This document shows positions 1-12,690 of a DNA stretch of 64,000 nt, piece by piece; within the stretch, counting starts at the first letter, position 1, and each line of letters begins with the position of its first letter. Source of the stretch: Parus major (lineage: Eukaryota; Chordata; Aves; Passeriformes; Paridae); the NCBI RefSeq assembly GCF_001522545.3, contig NC_031769.1, positions 131,082,490 through 131,146,489 of the forward strand. The letters are read 5' to 3'. A program made the translations under genes and the position numbers. The notes beneath the pieces are model-generated. The model made no database searches and was not told the DNA's origin. It saw only the letters and a program-made list of their open reading frames with translations.

Positions 1-440
1 CTGTATAAAGGGAGAGTCCCTTGACAGTGTTCAGAAATGTGTCCCTGGGAATTTTTTCATGCTTGTACCTCCATACTACAGTGAGGAGGCAGTGAAGGAG
101 GCAGTAGGCAGCATTATAATGCCAGACCAACACCGTGCCAAGTTCTTCCAGTTTCCCAACTGTTACTGAGTGCACTGATTTTAAAACACTTCCTTGTATA
201 GGGTACATGCTGATACGAGTATGGTTGGCAGTTTAAGATGTACTAAAGTGTTTTATTTGTTTTGTGTTCTTTTACTTATTGCCAAGTTATCTAGCTGGGA
301 ATGAATCATTTTTGGTAATCATGCTAATTAAGCCATCCTTTTCAAATCCATCCTTCAGGATTATTGAGCAGCAGTGGCAAGCTGAACATAAATTCTATTC
401 TAGTTCTTTAGACATAGTTCTTTTTCTTTTCATTTTTAAG
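1..440 (+). other. ATP6V1C1: ATP6V1C1 intron (3' part)
   Basis: Sequence upstream of the first visible ATP6V1C1 exon. It ends in a T-rich tract and an AAG acceptor immediately before position 441. I see no exon in it; the missing N-terminal exons lie left of the window. Confidence 0.8.
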
Positions 441-3400
441 GGAGTAAACCAGATTGACAATGATCTAAAAGCAAGAGCCTCGGCATACAATAATCTGAAA
501 GGGAATCTTCAGAATTTGGAAAGAAAGAATGCGTAAGTTGTATTATTTTTTGCTAATGTAGCACAGAAATGTTATCTAAGCATGAAAACTTAATAAATAA
601 TGAAATGTGGAGTGATTCAGGCTCTAAACTTAATGTATTTTTGAGGTGCTTATCCATCTTGAAGAGCAGCTGTCATAAAGGAACATTTATTACCAGCTCT
701 CTGGTTGGTATTAACTTACTTGTGACTGAAAAGCAATTAAGAATTCACAAAAGCATATACAAATAGCATAAAATTGCTGGAACTTTTAAGAGGAGCTTGC
801 TGTTTGTGGTGTGTAACTCTTCTACTTAGGTGTCTTGTCTAAGAAAGAAATTCTTTCCTTCACTCCAGCTTAACTGGGTTTCTTCCCTCAGAATTTACTA
901 GCAGCGACAGCAGCAGTACACGCAGATAATAAATTAAACAAGGACTGTGTGTTGTCACGTACATGTGACGATTATTTGAAGTACGGTTGAGGTTCAGCAG
1001 TTCTGTGCAAATGTGGTTGATTAATGTGCCTGAACCCTGCCATTACAGTGAATGGCACAAGCCTGCTGGCTGATTCAGAACCACGGGTCATACCAATGAC
1101 AGTGTGTGACAAGCTGTTTTAGGAGTGAGACATAAGTTCTGTGCTAAGCCATGGCAGTTTGTCAGCTGAGAGCCATTAAGCCTCTGTGCGTTCTTGGTCT
1201 TTTATGCATATGAGGAAATACACTGCTTTAAGTTTTTACTGATGTTCTGTATGTAGATCTGTACTAGGTTAGTTATAACTCTGGGGCTTGGTATATTAGA
1301 ATCCACAGTTAATGGTTTTAATGGTTCCTGCAGTTTTAAGTAACTTCTAAAAAGAAAAGTTGGCCACTTAAGTGTGTGATGTATTTGGAACATGGAAATG
1401 ACACACAGCAGTGGAGCTACTGATACAAATTTCAGTGACTTTGGACAGTGAGATATAAAATGCGTATAAGAACATTTTGTTTGCTCTGCTAATAACAATT
1501 GTGCAGGTAAAATTTATTTATGAGGATGCTATATTATTAAGCACTGGAAACTGTTATCCAGACAAATTCAATTCTTAAACATGTAATTTTTCTGGCTGTC
1601 TTTGTTTCTCTGCAGGGGAAGCTTGCTAACCAGAAGTCTTGCTGATATTGTAAAGAAAGAGGACTTTGTACTTGATTCAGAATATTTGGTCACATTATTA
1701 GTGATTGTGCCGAAGTAAGTTTATTCATCCTGAGCAGAATACAATAAGAAATATAAATCAAGTAATAGATCTCACAGCCCTATAATACTGTAAGTGACAT
1801 CTGAATTTACTTGGGCCTTTCCTGGATGAGCAAATAGGACTGTTAAGATGCTCAGGAGAGATAAGTGAGCGTCTGCCTGCATTCCTTTTTTCACAAAAAC
1901 TCCTCATAAGGACTGCTGAGTGCTCATGCATTTCTTGAGGAAACTGGAGATTAGACGTATGTCTCTTATCCAGTGTTTGCTATGAGTAGTCATGTTCCAG
2001 ATGGTGTCCTTATGAAAATAAGTGCTGAGTAAAAACATGACTTGTTTTACATTAGAAGGCTTAATCATTAAATTATCCTGAATAGGAGCACGCCAACTGT
2101 CATCACGTAGCGAGTGAACTCTTTACTGCTTTGTTCTGCACATTTTTTAGATTGCCTGAACCCTTTTTTGGTGGTTTTTTTTTTTACTTACCTAAGTCTC
2201 TGTTATTGGAACCCTGCTTACATCTTGTCAAAGGCTTGCTGGGGGAACAGGCTGTTCTTACTTGAAATGTTTGAACAACAGAAATCTCATGTTTTCCCCT
2301 GGCCAAAGAAAGTAGTGATACAAATGCCCACAAAACCGTTGTAAAATGAGAAAATGTCCCTTGACTGTCTTTCTGGAGCACAGGTAAAGAGATCTTCTGA
2401 TTTTATGAAAAGCCCACTGGTTCTCTTTACCACAGGAACCATTAGAATCTGTCACATGTCAAACTCTGGTGAAGAAAAAACCGTTTTGCTGTGTCTTTAA
2501 CAGAAAGCAAGTGGTTAGAATATCTCAGCTGTTGTTTTTCTTGGACTTGCTTTTGCTGTTGAAAGGATGGAACCTGTTCACAACCAACTACAGAAAGGCA
2601 GGGCTTCCAAAATTCCCAGTCCTTCAGGCAAGTGCAGGACTCTGGGGAACCTGTTTATGATTATGGAAGAAGTATTCGTCTGCTCAGAAGAGCAGAGTTG
2701 CATGAGGAATTTCTGATTAACCTTGACAGTTAATTCCATTTGGTCCCCTGAGATCTGTACTTAATGATGATTTAATTTTATAGTTCTTAGATTAAAAAAA
2801 TTTGCACTTGTAAACTGACATGAATACTGAAAATATGTTACTTTTGCTATCACTATATTTATCAATAATTATAATAACAGTGTGAGGAGAACTGAGCATT
2901 TCCTGAGTCTTGCGTATTTCTGACAAGCTACACCTGAGAAGGAGGATGTGATGATTAAATGTTTTTACCTTTAAAAAAACCCTTGATCCATTAATCTCAG
3001 ATTAAAAGTCTAACAATAACCTCTGTATTCTCTAGGTTAAATTACAATGACTGGGTTAAGCAGTATGAAACGCTAGCAGAGATGGTTGTTCCACGTTCCA
3101 GCAAGTAAGTTGTTGAATGCTAAATCTCATATTTGCTTGTGCTGTGTTTCAGGAGTGTTTTTTTCCTAGAAAGACTTTGAATTTTAAAGATTGGTCAAAA
3201 ACTTGTCAATATGTGTAGCTTTATAGCTTTATATGGTCAAATCTGATCAAATACTCAAGGAAAGATTCAAATGAACAAAGTTATCCAGCTTAACTTATGG
3301 GAGAAGAGTAAGAGAATTGAAAAGTTAATCTAATTCTGGTCAGATACATTCAGCTTCTAGCTGGAATGTGGTGGAGATAAGCAACAAATGCTGGCTGTTG

Positions 3401-6400
3401 GCCTGTAAGCTTTAGGTCTGTATTCACAGGACTTGAAACAAGTTGGGTGAATTCTTTGGAGACTTCCAAAGAATGGAGGTCTGGAAGTGTAAATGGTTTT
3501 GTTGTGTACAAAGAAAGGTAGCTTGTCTCTTTGGGTGCTTGGTATCGAGCTGGTGCCAGGTGCTGTGGTGGGCAAGATTAAGCCACTTTAACAACCTTGT
3601 AACCACATTAAAGATAAAGTCCACATGTAGCACAAAGCATCGATTTGTGGTTAATTTTAACTGACAGACTGAGGTTTTCATCAGGCAAATGTAATATTAC
3701 CAGTTCTGTGCAAGTTAAAAAACCTGAACTTCCTTTGGATAACTTCACATCTGGAAGACTTGCTAGTGGCTCTTACTTAATTATTGGGAAACCACAGCCT
3801 AGGACTAGCCTAAGAAAAGTCAACTTGTTAAACTATTGGATAATACTTGTGTTGAAGACAGTATGATCTTGAGGAACAGTCTAAGTCTGTTAAAGCTTTT
3901 TTTTTTTCCCTAAGGTAAAGCCTCAAAATAAGCAATATTATTTTTAATTATAAAATAGTAAATCGAGGGGTCATCTTTACAGCCTAAGAAACATTTTCTT
4001 TTGCCAACCTGTGTCTTTTAATTTGTGTACTTTTCTATTTTATATCTTTTTCATTTTTCTTTAAAACACACATTTCTAATAAATCTGTAGTCCAAACATT
4101 TGAGTACTAAGCCAGCATAAGTTGCTTTTTTTGTTAGATAATTTTTATTTGAACAAATATCATATGAACTTAATGTGAACTGTAAGCTGCCTTCATTTAT
4201 GAAGGGAGTATTTGAGCAGTCACATTCTCTATGAGGTGCTTAATTTTGGAACTAAATCTTGTATAATTATCTACATTTATGTCTTGCCTTGTAGCAATAA
4301 AGTACAGCATGTGGTACTGTGTGACTGGTCTGTGCTGACTTGAACTTTATTAATTCTGACACTTGGTTTGTTTTCTTTCTGTGTAGTGTACTCTTTGAGG
4401 ACCAAGACAGCTACCTTTGTAATGTCACCTTGTTCAGGAAGGCAGTGGATGACTTCAAGCACAAAGCCAGAGAATATAAGTAAGGTTTATTTTGTGTACA
4501 TTCTGTCTCTCATGCTTTGAAGGATCTGTAGATAGGCACTTCTGTTTTTATTCACTTCCAAATGCAGATTTATGGTCCGTGACTTCCAGTACAATGAAGA
4601 AGAGATGAAAGCCGATAAAGAAGAAATGAATAGACTGTCAACTGACAAGAAGAAACAGTTTGTAAGTCTTAATAAACTGGTCATTATAGAAATGTGAGAC
4701 ATCTAAGACTTATTACTGCTGCATAAAAATTTCATGAAGTTGTGATTCAGAGCATTGTAAGGATGACATGATGTAGTCAGCCTGCACCCAGCTAATGTGC
4801 TCTGGGATAATTGAATTTCCTGCTGCACAAGTGCTCCTCACTGCATTGAACCAAGGGCTGGTAGTGCAGCTGATAATGTTTGAAGTTTGAAAATGGACAA
4901 GTGTTTGAATTGCATAATCAGATATTACTAAAATGATCTTTGATATAGTTAGATCATGACAAATGAGTTGGGGAACTGAAGAGACAATGGGAAGTCTCAT
5001 TAAATGTCTCTTTACTGTGTATCAAAACACTCTTGAACCATTGTGCCCGTGGTGAACTCTAGCTTGTCTTTTATTATCATGGTACAGATATTGAGTAGCT
5101 GCTCAAACATGCAAAATGGGCTGAGTATTTTTCTGATGTTTCTTCTTTTTCTTTCCTTTTTCACAGGGGCCTCTGGTTCGGTGGCTTAAAGTCAATTTCA
5201 GTGAAGCTTTCATTGCATGGATTCATGTGAAAGCATTACGTGTTTTTGTTGAATCTGTTTTAAGGTAATGAGACAGATTTCAATATTGATTTTCTTCCTA
5301 GACCTGATAAGAATCTACATCTAGCTTGGGTTTACCAAACTGAAGCATGCAAATGCTGCTCTTCTGGGAAGGAGGAAGCAAAAAATAGGGCAGTAAGAAT
5401 AGCTGCTAGCAATAGCTCTTGTTGCCAGTTGTGAAATATTTGAGGTAGATAATTGTGTATCTTCCCCTTGGATAGACTTTTCATTATTGCTTTAGGAGTT
5501 ACAGACACTCTGTGCATAGCAGTGAGACATATTTGCTGATTTTTAGGTTACTTTATGAGTTGCTTGTAACAAGAACTAACTACATCTTATATTTAAACGG
5601 CAAATTTGAATAGTTCAGAATAAAAACTGTTTGAGCTTTCAGTAATAATTTGGCATCATGAAATGGGATTCTTTTACTTTAAGACATGCCTTTTGTAGTC
5701 TAAACTTTTCAGTATTAAATCACTCAATATTCTAACTAGAAAATTTAACTGTTTTTTTTTCTTCATACTACCCATAAGTATTGTTACTAGTCGAGAACAG
5801 CTGTAGTTCTGTACTGCAAAGGAGGGACCTTTATTTTTTATAGTTGAAAACATTCCTACTGTGGTCAGCAAAGGGCAAGATGTTTTTAGCTTTTTTGATA
5901 AATTGTCATAATGGAGAAAAACAGAAGAGAAAAAGAAAACAAATCACATGAACTTGCATTCATGCTGCTATGGCCTTATTGTGAAGACAAAACTTGAGTA
6001 AAGAAAGCTAAACTTAATTGGAATGTTGTCAGCTGTTTCCTTCCACATTCATAGAAAGGAGGATTAAGTAGAAACTACATTGTCCACCAAGTGTCATAAG
6101 CAAAGGGAACTAATGGAGTATTCAAAATTTAGTCTGAGTGTTCAGGTAACATTGAGAATTATGCTAAATACTCAAGGATTTAAAATGATTTAAAAAATAT
6201 TTAGGCTTATGTTTTGTTACTTTAAATTTGAAGTTCTACTTCTTTGCCTTAGAATTGTTGACACAGAATGGTTTTGCAAAAATGGAAATGAGAAAATTTC
6301 CTCTTCAACTATAGGATCCTTTCTCAAAATAAAATTCTGCTTGAATTATGAAAGAAGGTTTATTTCAGCATATCCATAGTTTTCTACTTCACTTCCTCAG

Positions 6401-7513
6401 GTATGGTTTGCCAGTTAACTTCCAGGCAATGCTGCTTCAGCCTAATAAGAAAACAATGAAGAAACTGAGGGAAGTTCTGTATGACTTATACAAACACCTT
6501 GACAGCAGTGCAGCAGCTATCATTGATGTAAGTACTTTTTAACTGCTACTAGTATGTTTAAACAGAGTAAAAAATCTATTGGCATCATTAAAAAGCTATA
6601 CCTCTCCATATTCTTCATTTTCTCACAGTACAGAGAATTTTTTCTTCTTAAAAAAATACTACTTCTGTTTTACACTTTAGCAAGGCAGATGGTATTATAT
6701 ATTTGAAGAGGTGTCTGGTTTAGAAGTCACGTGTATTTCTTCTTACTGCATTCTTTCCTACGACTGATGGAAAGATACAGACTGCAAGTTAGTATAGCAG
6801 TCCTCTGCTGAAGAGGGCTGAATCATTGTCAAAATTGAATCAGTCTTTCCATATGTAGAGGTCTCATTTTCATGTGTAAAACTGGTTTGTTAGGAGGAAT
6901 ATTCTACTAATTTGCTTTGTATTGAAAAGCATTGATTTTAATAGTTATTAGTTAACTAAAGATACCATGAGTTTAGCTGAATTAAAAAAGATTTTTAACA
7001 TTGTATTGAATGTAATCTATTTCCAGGCCTTTTTGTGGAAAGAGGATTTGAGGCAATTTAGATGAAAATTAAAGATGCTGAACTTAAAAACTTCCTGGAT
7101 CATTCAGCACCCTGTAACATTCTTATCAGAAACTGACAGTGTTTAGATGTAGTAGTGATGATGTGTTTACTAGCAGTGGATGTCATTTATCGATACAGAA
7201 CTACTTAGATTTTGAAAAAGCACTTTGTATTTACTTTTGAAAAATACTATTAGTTATTTGTCAAATGACTGTTATTCAAACAATCACTTGAATGTGAAAA
7301 TTTAAGCTTGAAGTCTTACCTGGCCTATTTGCTTCTAAAACACATGAATATTTCATCTACTTCTTAATAGGAGTCAGAATGGTAAGAGTATAACTGGTTT
7401 CAAACCTTTATTTGCAGGCAACTATGGATATTCCAGGTTTAAACCTCAGCCAACAGGAGTACTACCCATATGTGTACTACAAGATCGATTGTAATTTGCT
7501 GGAATTCAAGTAA
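441..7513 (+). CDS. ATP6V1C1: V-type proton ATPase subunit C1, C-terminal two thirds (8 exons)
   Basis: Subunit C of the cytosolic V1 sector of the vacuolar H+-ATPase. In this family it bridges the peripheral EG stalks and the N-terminal part of subunit a, and is released during reversible V1/Vo disassembly. Exons read from the sequence: 441-532, 1616-1714, 3036-3104, 4387-4479, 4568-4661, 5167-5264, 6401-6527, 7418-7513. All have AG acceptors and GT donors. The lengths sum to 768 nt, giving 255 residues plus TAA in one unbroken frame. The product starts [20 protein letters not shown], contains [34 protein letters not shown] and [17 protein letters not shown], and ends [13 protein letters not shown] recognise this as nearly identical to mammalian C1, which is about 382 residues, so ~127 N-terminal residues are outside the window. 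The C2 paralogue carries an extra central insert that is absent here. No frameshift or premature stop is seen. The promoter is not in the window. Confidence 0.97.
533..7417 (+). other. ATP6V1C1: ATP6V1C1 introns (seven)
   Basis: Introns are 533-1615, 1715-3035, 3105-4386, 4480-4567, 4662-5166, 5265-6400 and 6528-7417. Donors are GTAAGT, GTAAGG or GTAATG. The 88-base intron at 4480-4567 is unusually short. I recognise no transposon, RNA gene or second gene inside them; the short open frames present lack coding character. Confidence 0.85.
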
Positions 7514-8025
7514 AAGTTCCCTAACATGACAATCTTCTCGGTGTTGGTGTAAACAAACAGAAGTGAGGTTGAAGTATAGTAATACTTTAAACATTCTACT
7601 AATCATATGCTTGCTTCTTATGTTAGGTGACTTGAACACACCGTGGTCCATCTCTAGACATTTTCTTTTTAAAGAACAGTGTAGGTAACCAGCTTTTAAT
7701 CGACTATGTCTGTAAATGTATATTGAGAGAATTTAAGTATTTATAAACAGAGTGATTTATTTAAGGAAAAGCTTATCCCTCTTTCATATGGTGGTCTGTG
7801 TTAATTCCATTTACTGTTGTTTATAAAAAAACTTGTTTACAGAAGACTAGTGTAAATGTTCATGGCCATTTTGTTCATTTGATTTAGTAGATACAACTGT
7901 GTTAACATTGTTGAACTGTGATGTAAAGTATGTAAAATTGGTATGAAATTGTGCTTTCTGAATGGTTTAAAATTACAATTGATGCACTGTAAACACAGGG
8001 AAAATAAACATACCTGTGCAAATGT
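7514..8025 (+). other. ATP6V1C1: ATP6V1C1 3' UTR with poly(A) signal
   Basis: AT-rich sequence directly after the TAA stop. A canonical AATAAA lies at 8003-8008 and is followed by TG-rich sequence (8010-8040), which fits a cleavage site near 8025. Mammalian ATP6V1C1 transcripts can have longer 3' UTRs, so a more distal site is possible. The exact end is an inference. Confidence 0.6.
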
Positions 8026-9385
8026 GTCACTTTCTTGTACCACATAAAATTGTAGATACTTGTGTCTAAACTGAAGCAATGTGTTAAGTCTTTAATAGTG
8101 CTGCAGCCTGCACACACTGTCACAGAAATGCAATTGGCTTCAGCACAAGTACTTTTAAGAGATGCAGGATTTAATTTTGCTTTCTGCAGAAAGGCTCAAG
8201 CATGTTGTTTGGCCATCACACATATGTACGAATATTTTTCATGTTTATATCTTTGTGACTAAAGAAAAGATGTGAGACAATTATTGGGAAGATGATGGCA
8301 AGCTGGGATAATAACAAGCTAGGCTGAGCTGGGGTTTTGATCATTCTTTGTTCTTCTCAGTCAGTTGAAGCTTGAGACTATTTTATGGCTTTGAATACTG
8401 TGCTATTAAATGCTCTTTTTTTGCGACATCTGTTCTATCACAAAGGGAATATGATGGCTTTCTTTTAATGTGCAGAGAGGAGTTGTTTATTTCAGTAGCA
8501 GCTATTACAAGTATTCTACCTGAGTAGCTAAATATGCAGTAAATGCTGCAGTACTGTTTAAAACTGACTTGAATTAAGAGGGAGACTGGAGGGGTGCTGA
8601 TTTGTCAAAATTAATATTTGAAGTACTGTCACCACTGTATTCTTTTCTCATTTAGTCCCTAACTGAAAATACCAGTGCTGTGGCTCCAAGCAGTGTAGAG
8701 CTTTCAGCTGTAGGATCTCTAATCATAACCCAGCAGCACCCTTGAGGAATTGGCTAACTTTGTAAGCCTACATTGAGATCTCTAGTTATTAAAAGGGAAG
8801 TCTAGCTTTTAAGTGCAAGAGTTGCATCTATCTACTGATTTTGATGGGGTTTGACATCTATGAAAATACTTGCTGTGTAAATTTATATTTGCTTTTCTTC
8901 CTATTTTTATGGACAAAAAGGGAAATAGTGAGATCAGGTGTCCTGTTGTGGTCACATTTCTGCTTCTCCCACTTCTCCTTTCCTTACAGAAAATAACAGC
9001 TGTTTACTGTGTTGTCCAGGTTGTTAAAGTGTGCCCAAGTGGAAGAGGTTATCCCTTTCATCACCCAGCTCTTCCACTAGCTTTTTTTACTGCTGCACAC
9101 AAAGGTCATCATCTTGGTTCTGAGCCCACTATAACATGTACACTGCTTAAAGGTAAAGAGGATGTTTTTGTCCTGCTCCTCTAATCACAGGAGGAATCAG
9201 GCTAAACTGTCATCTCTCTTCTTCACCTTAGTTCTCTTTTGATTTTGTTTTCAAAGACATTCTTCAGACAAGTGTGGGTAAGGGCTTAGGTTTCCAGTAA
9301 GTACTGTATGAAAAATGCTTTGCTGTGTATTTGACCCTGTTCAATATACTGGTGCCAGTTCAGTCAGCCTTAGATCCTTCTGAAA
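8026..9385. other. intergenic sequence, nothing recognised
   Basis: AT-rich single-copy-looking DNA downstream of ATP6V1C1. It may include an extended 3' UTR. I see no exon, RNA gene or clear transposon here. Confidence 0.6.
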
Positions 9386-10017
9386 TGAATGGAAGCAAAG
9401 GACAGGTGGACAATAGAATGACACCACCATCCAAAGTGAGGGAAGCAGTCAATGTGCTGAGAAACAGAGAGATGTGGAAGTGCTGGGGAAATGGGCTGAC
9501 AGGCACTGCATGGACTTCAGCAAAGAGAGTTGTCAAGTCCAGTTCTGGGGGATTTTGAGTTAGTCTTACACCCCAGTATGGGCTGGGCATGGACTAGCCA
9601 GGAAGCAACACTGTGGAGAAGAAGCTGGGATTGCTCATGGGAAACCAGTTGTGATTTTGGCCAGCCATCTCCTGGGATGGCTGTTAGCAAGAGGGTAGCC
9701 ATCCTTCCCCAGTATTTGGCACTTGTGAAGTCATTTCTGGGCTGTATAATGCAAGAAAATGGAGTAAGTCCAGTGGAAGCTACCCAAGCTTGTCAGGGCG
9801 GTGGAGCATGTGACACTGACTGGGAGAATTGTGTCTCTCAGTGCTGGGGAAGAGATGGGAAAGGCAAAGAGCAGATTTTACTGATATTTCCAACTGCCTG
9901 AAAAGAGGATACAGAGAGGATGGAGCCTTCTGATGTGCCTGAGCACTTGTCAGAGGTACATGGCAATAAGGAGAGGCAAAGGATGCAAGTTTGAATGTGG
10001 GAAATTCTCACTGAAGG
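9386..10017 (+). mobile_element. CR1 LINE fragment, 3' ORF2 and UTR region, degenerate
   Basis: Reads as a decayed avian CR1 element in + orientation. It contains relics of the C-terminal reverse-transcriptase region (AAATGGGCTGACAGG, then a TTCAGCAAAGAG..GTCAAGTCC stretch and CCCAGTATGGGCTGGG). Further on is the downstream stretch with AACTGCCTGAAAAGAGG at ~9892, which matches the usual CR1 'ctacctgaaaggagg' block. The open frame of ~120 codons across this block is a shadow of the dead element. Similarity is judged from memory of the CR1 consensus. It ends abruptly at the LTR-like block that follows. Confidence 0.7.
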
Positions 10018-10655
10018 CTGTGGTGGGTTGACCTTGGCTGCTGACCCACCAGCTGCTCTCTCACTACTCCTGATGGGACGGGGAGAAAACAAGGTGATAA
10101 AGCTCCTGAGTTAAGATTGCTTACCACTTGCTATCACAGGCACAACAGGCTAGACTTGGGGAAGATGGGAAAGTTGGAGTTACAGAAGTTTATTGCCAAT
10201 TCAAGAAGATTTGGTTTATGAGAAGCAGACAAAAAGTGAAACACCATATCCCTTTTTTTTTCCTGAGGCTCAGCCTAACTCCTTTGCTCCTAACCTCTGT
10301 CCTTCTGTCCAGCAGCTTAGAGGGATGGGGAATAGATGTTTTGATCGTATGTTCATAATAATTCCTCTCTGCTTTACCTTCCTCCTCACATGTTTCCCCT
10401 GCCTCCAGCATGGCTCTTTCCACAGGCTGCAGTCCTTCAGAGTAAACCTAGTCTAGCACAGATCCTCAGTGAATCACATTTCCTTCAGGGCTTGTGCACC
10501 TGGTCTGATTTGGGGCTTCCAAAGGCTACAGTGTGGCTATGTGCTGTGGCACTGACCTCTAACTAATTAGGCTTCAGGACGGCTCCTGCTTCACTGTGGT
10601 CCCCTCTGTGGGCTACAGGGAAATAAATACCTGCAGTGCATTTGGTTTCAGTGAT
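10018..10655. mobile_element. ERVL-type LTR fragment (degenerate)
   Basis: Begins GTGGTGGGTTGACCTTGGCTG, the characteristic start of songbird ERVL-like LTRs. It continues with other hallmark pieces: GGCACAACAGGCTAGACTTGGGG, TTTATTGCCAAT, CCTCCAGCATGGCTC and CCACAGGCTGCAGTCCTTC. A better preserved relative lies at 33461-34529. No internal retroviral coding region or second LTR is adjacent, so it is most likely a truncated solo LTR. The right boundary is uncertain. Confidence 0.55.
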
Positions 10656-11514
10656 GTATCCAGTCTGGCATTGCCTGTGGCTGACTTAAAATTGCTGTTT
10701 AAAGAAGGGGAATTTGCAAAGTATTAAGTATCAGTAACCAGCCTGGAATAGCTGGTGTCTGGATATTGTTGGGCCTTCGTCATGGTGAAGAGAGATTCTT
10801 TGTATACAGGAGCTGGGAGTCAGTTTGTGTTAGATTTGATTTGTAGGGGAAAGCTATGACCAAACCCACATGATTTTACAGTTTATTATATTTCTGTGGT
10901 TCTTCAAAGATTTCTGGCAAATGAAAAAAGGTTAAAAACAGTGTAGAAATGGAAATTTTTCATTTTGTTTCCAAGAAGTATGCCAAGTAATTAGGTTAGA
11001 GAGTAATTTGTGGAAGAAATTAAAAACGTAGTATACTCTGGAATGTGAGGAGTATGGGAATTTTATTTTTCTTAAAATTAAGTAACAACAGATGATTTAT
11101 GTCTTAATAGGAAAAGGAGACATAACTGAATGGTCACATGTCTGTAATCAAAGTCTGAGAAGGGGAGGCAGCTGCTGCAAAGCAGAGGAAGCTAAAATAG
11201 CAATGTACTAGTCTTTTTGTAAATTTAACATAGATCTTGAAATGCTGATGGATGCCTTTGAAAGCTGGCAAATAAAAGTTAGTAATGAAACTGTGTGAGA
11301 AAGCAATAACTTCAGTGACTACCAGGATCACCAGGACTGGGAAGAAGAATGAACAGAGAACTGGGGAGCTTGTAGAAGGGGAAGTTAAGCAAACCTAGTA
11401 ACTCATTACTGAACAGGAAGGGGAGTGGGGGAGCATCACCATGGCTGAGGTCAGAGCAGGAGAGGATTTCAGTGAACTTTAAGGAAAATGAACCACCACA
11501 AAATTGTTGGAAGA
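10656..11514. other. intergenic spacer between repeat fragments
   Basis: No gene recognised. The portion from about 11300 may be further decayed CR1 sequence leading into the next element, but I cannot anchor it. Confidence 0.4.
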
Positions 11515-12420
11515 AAACAAACATTGCTCTATCTTGAAGAAGGGCAAGAAGAGGATCTGGGGAACTACTTACTGTCCTGGCAGCCTGACCTTGATCTCTG
11601 GGAAGGATGAAGGAGCAAACTGTGCCAAGGACAGGAAGGTGATTAAGGGTTGTCAGCCTGGATTTGTGCCTTACTGACCCAATGGACTCCTGCAGTGAGA
11701 TGATTGGATCAATGGATGAGAGCAGAGCAGTAGATGTTTGCTTATCTTGGCCTCAGTGTGGCCCTTGATGCTGTCTCCTGTAGCATCATTGGCAAACTGA
11801 TGGAGTACAGACTAGGTAAATGCATGCTGAGGTGGACTGGAAAGTAGGTGAATTTATGGGGCCAAACACTTGTAATCAGTGAGACAAAGTCCATGCAGAA
11901 GCCACTAGTTACTACTGGTAACTAGTACTAATTACTAGTACTAGAACTACAGGCTTCAATACTGAGGCCAGTATTTTTAAACATTTTTATTTATTACTTG
12001 GATGATAGGACAGTGCACCTTCACCAAGTTTGATGACACAAAACTGGGAGGAGAGGGTCATATGCCAAATGGTCCTTGTTCAGAGGCCCTCAATACACTG
12101 CAGAAGTAGGAACATGGGAACTTTATGAAGTTTAACAGAGGGAAATGTCAAGTCCCACATCTGGGGAAGAATACCAGATTGGCCACATACCAGAACAAAC
12201 TGGTGGCCAACTGGCTGTGAAGCATTTTTGCAGGAAAAGGACCCAGAACTCAATTTGGAAAAGTTGAGCATGAGGCAGCATTGTGCCCTGGTAGTGGGGA
12301 AGGCCAACAGCACACTTTAGGAAGAGCACTGCCAATGGGTTGAGGAGGGTGAATTGTCCCTTCACCTCAGCACTGAGGACACACACCACAGCTTTGCAGT
12401 GTTTGAGATTGGCAGCCACC
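11515..12420 (+). mobile_element. CR1 LINE fragment, reverse-transcriptase part of ORF2, degenerate
   Basis: Decayed + strand CR1 ORF2. Recognisable blocks in the expected order are: AAGAAGGGCAAGAAGAGGA with GGGGAACTAC (RT N-terminal region, ~11537-11568), GGATTTGTGCC (~11660), GGATGATAGGACAGTGCACC then ACCAAGTTTGATGACAC (~12000-12040, the region after the RT catalytic block), AGGGAAATGTCAAGTCCCAC (~12138) and GAGCATGAGGCAGCATTGTG (~12266). Many frameshifts and stops make it non-functional. It is cut off at ~12420 where an opposite-strand CR1 piece starts. Confidence 0.75.
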
Positions 12421-12424
12421 ACTG

Positions 12425-12690
12425 AAGGTCATCATCTAGTTCTCCTTCCTCAAGTGAGGTCAGGAAGAACAGATTGCTCAGGACTGTGTCCAGTTAGGGG
12501 TTGAAAAGCTCCACAGCACTCTCTGTGCAATCTTCCAGGTGTTCAAACCACCAGGTAGTAAAACTGTTCTATTTGGACAGGACCAGATGTGTCTCTGTTT
12601 GGGCACCACTGAGAAGTCAGGCTCCCTCTTTACACCCTCCTGTAAGTATGAATAAACATGGATAAGGTGCTCTTAAGACTAATTATTTTA
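12425..12690 (-). mobile_element. CR1 LINE 3'-end fragment, minus orientation
   Basis: Starts AGGTCATCATCTAGTT and continues with AACAGATTGCTCAGGACTGTGTCC, a CAGTTAGGGGTTGAA block, GGCACCACTGAGAAGTCAGGCTCC and AACATGGATAAGGT. This is the reverse complement of the CR1 3' region. The 3'-terminal octamer repeats are missing from the left edge. It abuts the + strand CR1 fragment tail to tail. Confidence 0.7.

Noticed and set aside
264..440. 5' extension of the first ATP6V1C1 exon frame
   Set aside because: Read-through into intron: the ATP6V1C1 homology begins exactly at 441 after a pyrimidine tract and AAG acceptor.
9530..9901. 123-codon + strand open frame
   Set aside because: It lies entirely in a decayed CR1 element and does not follow the ORF2 phase consistently.
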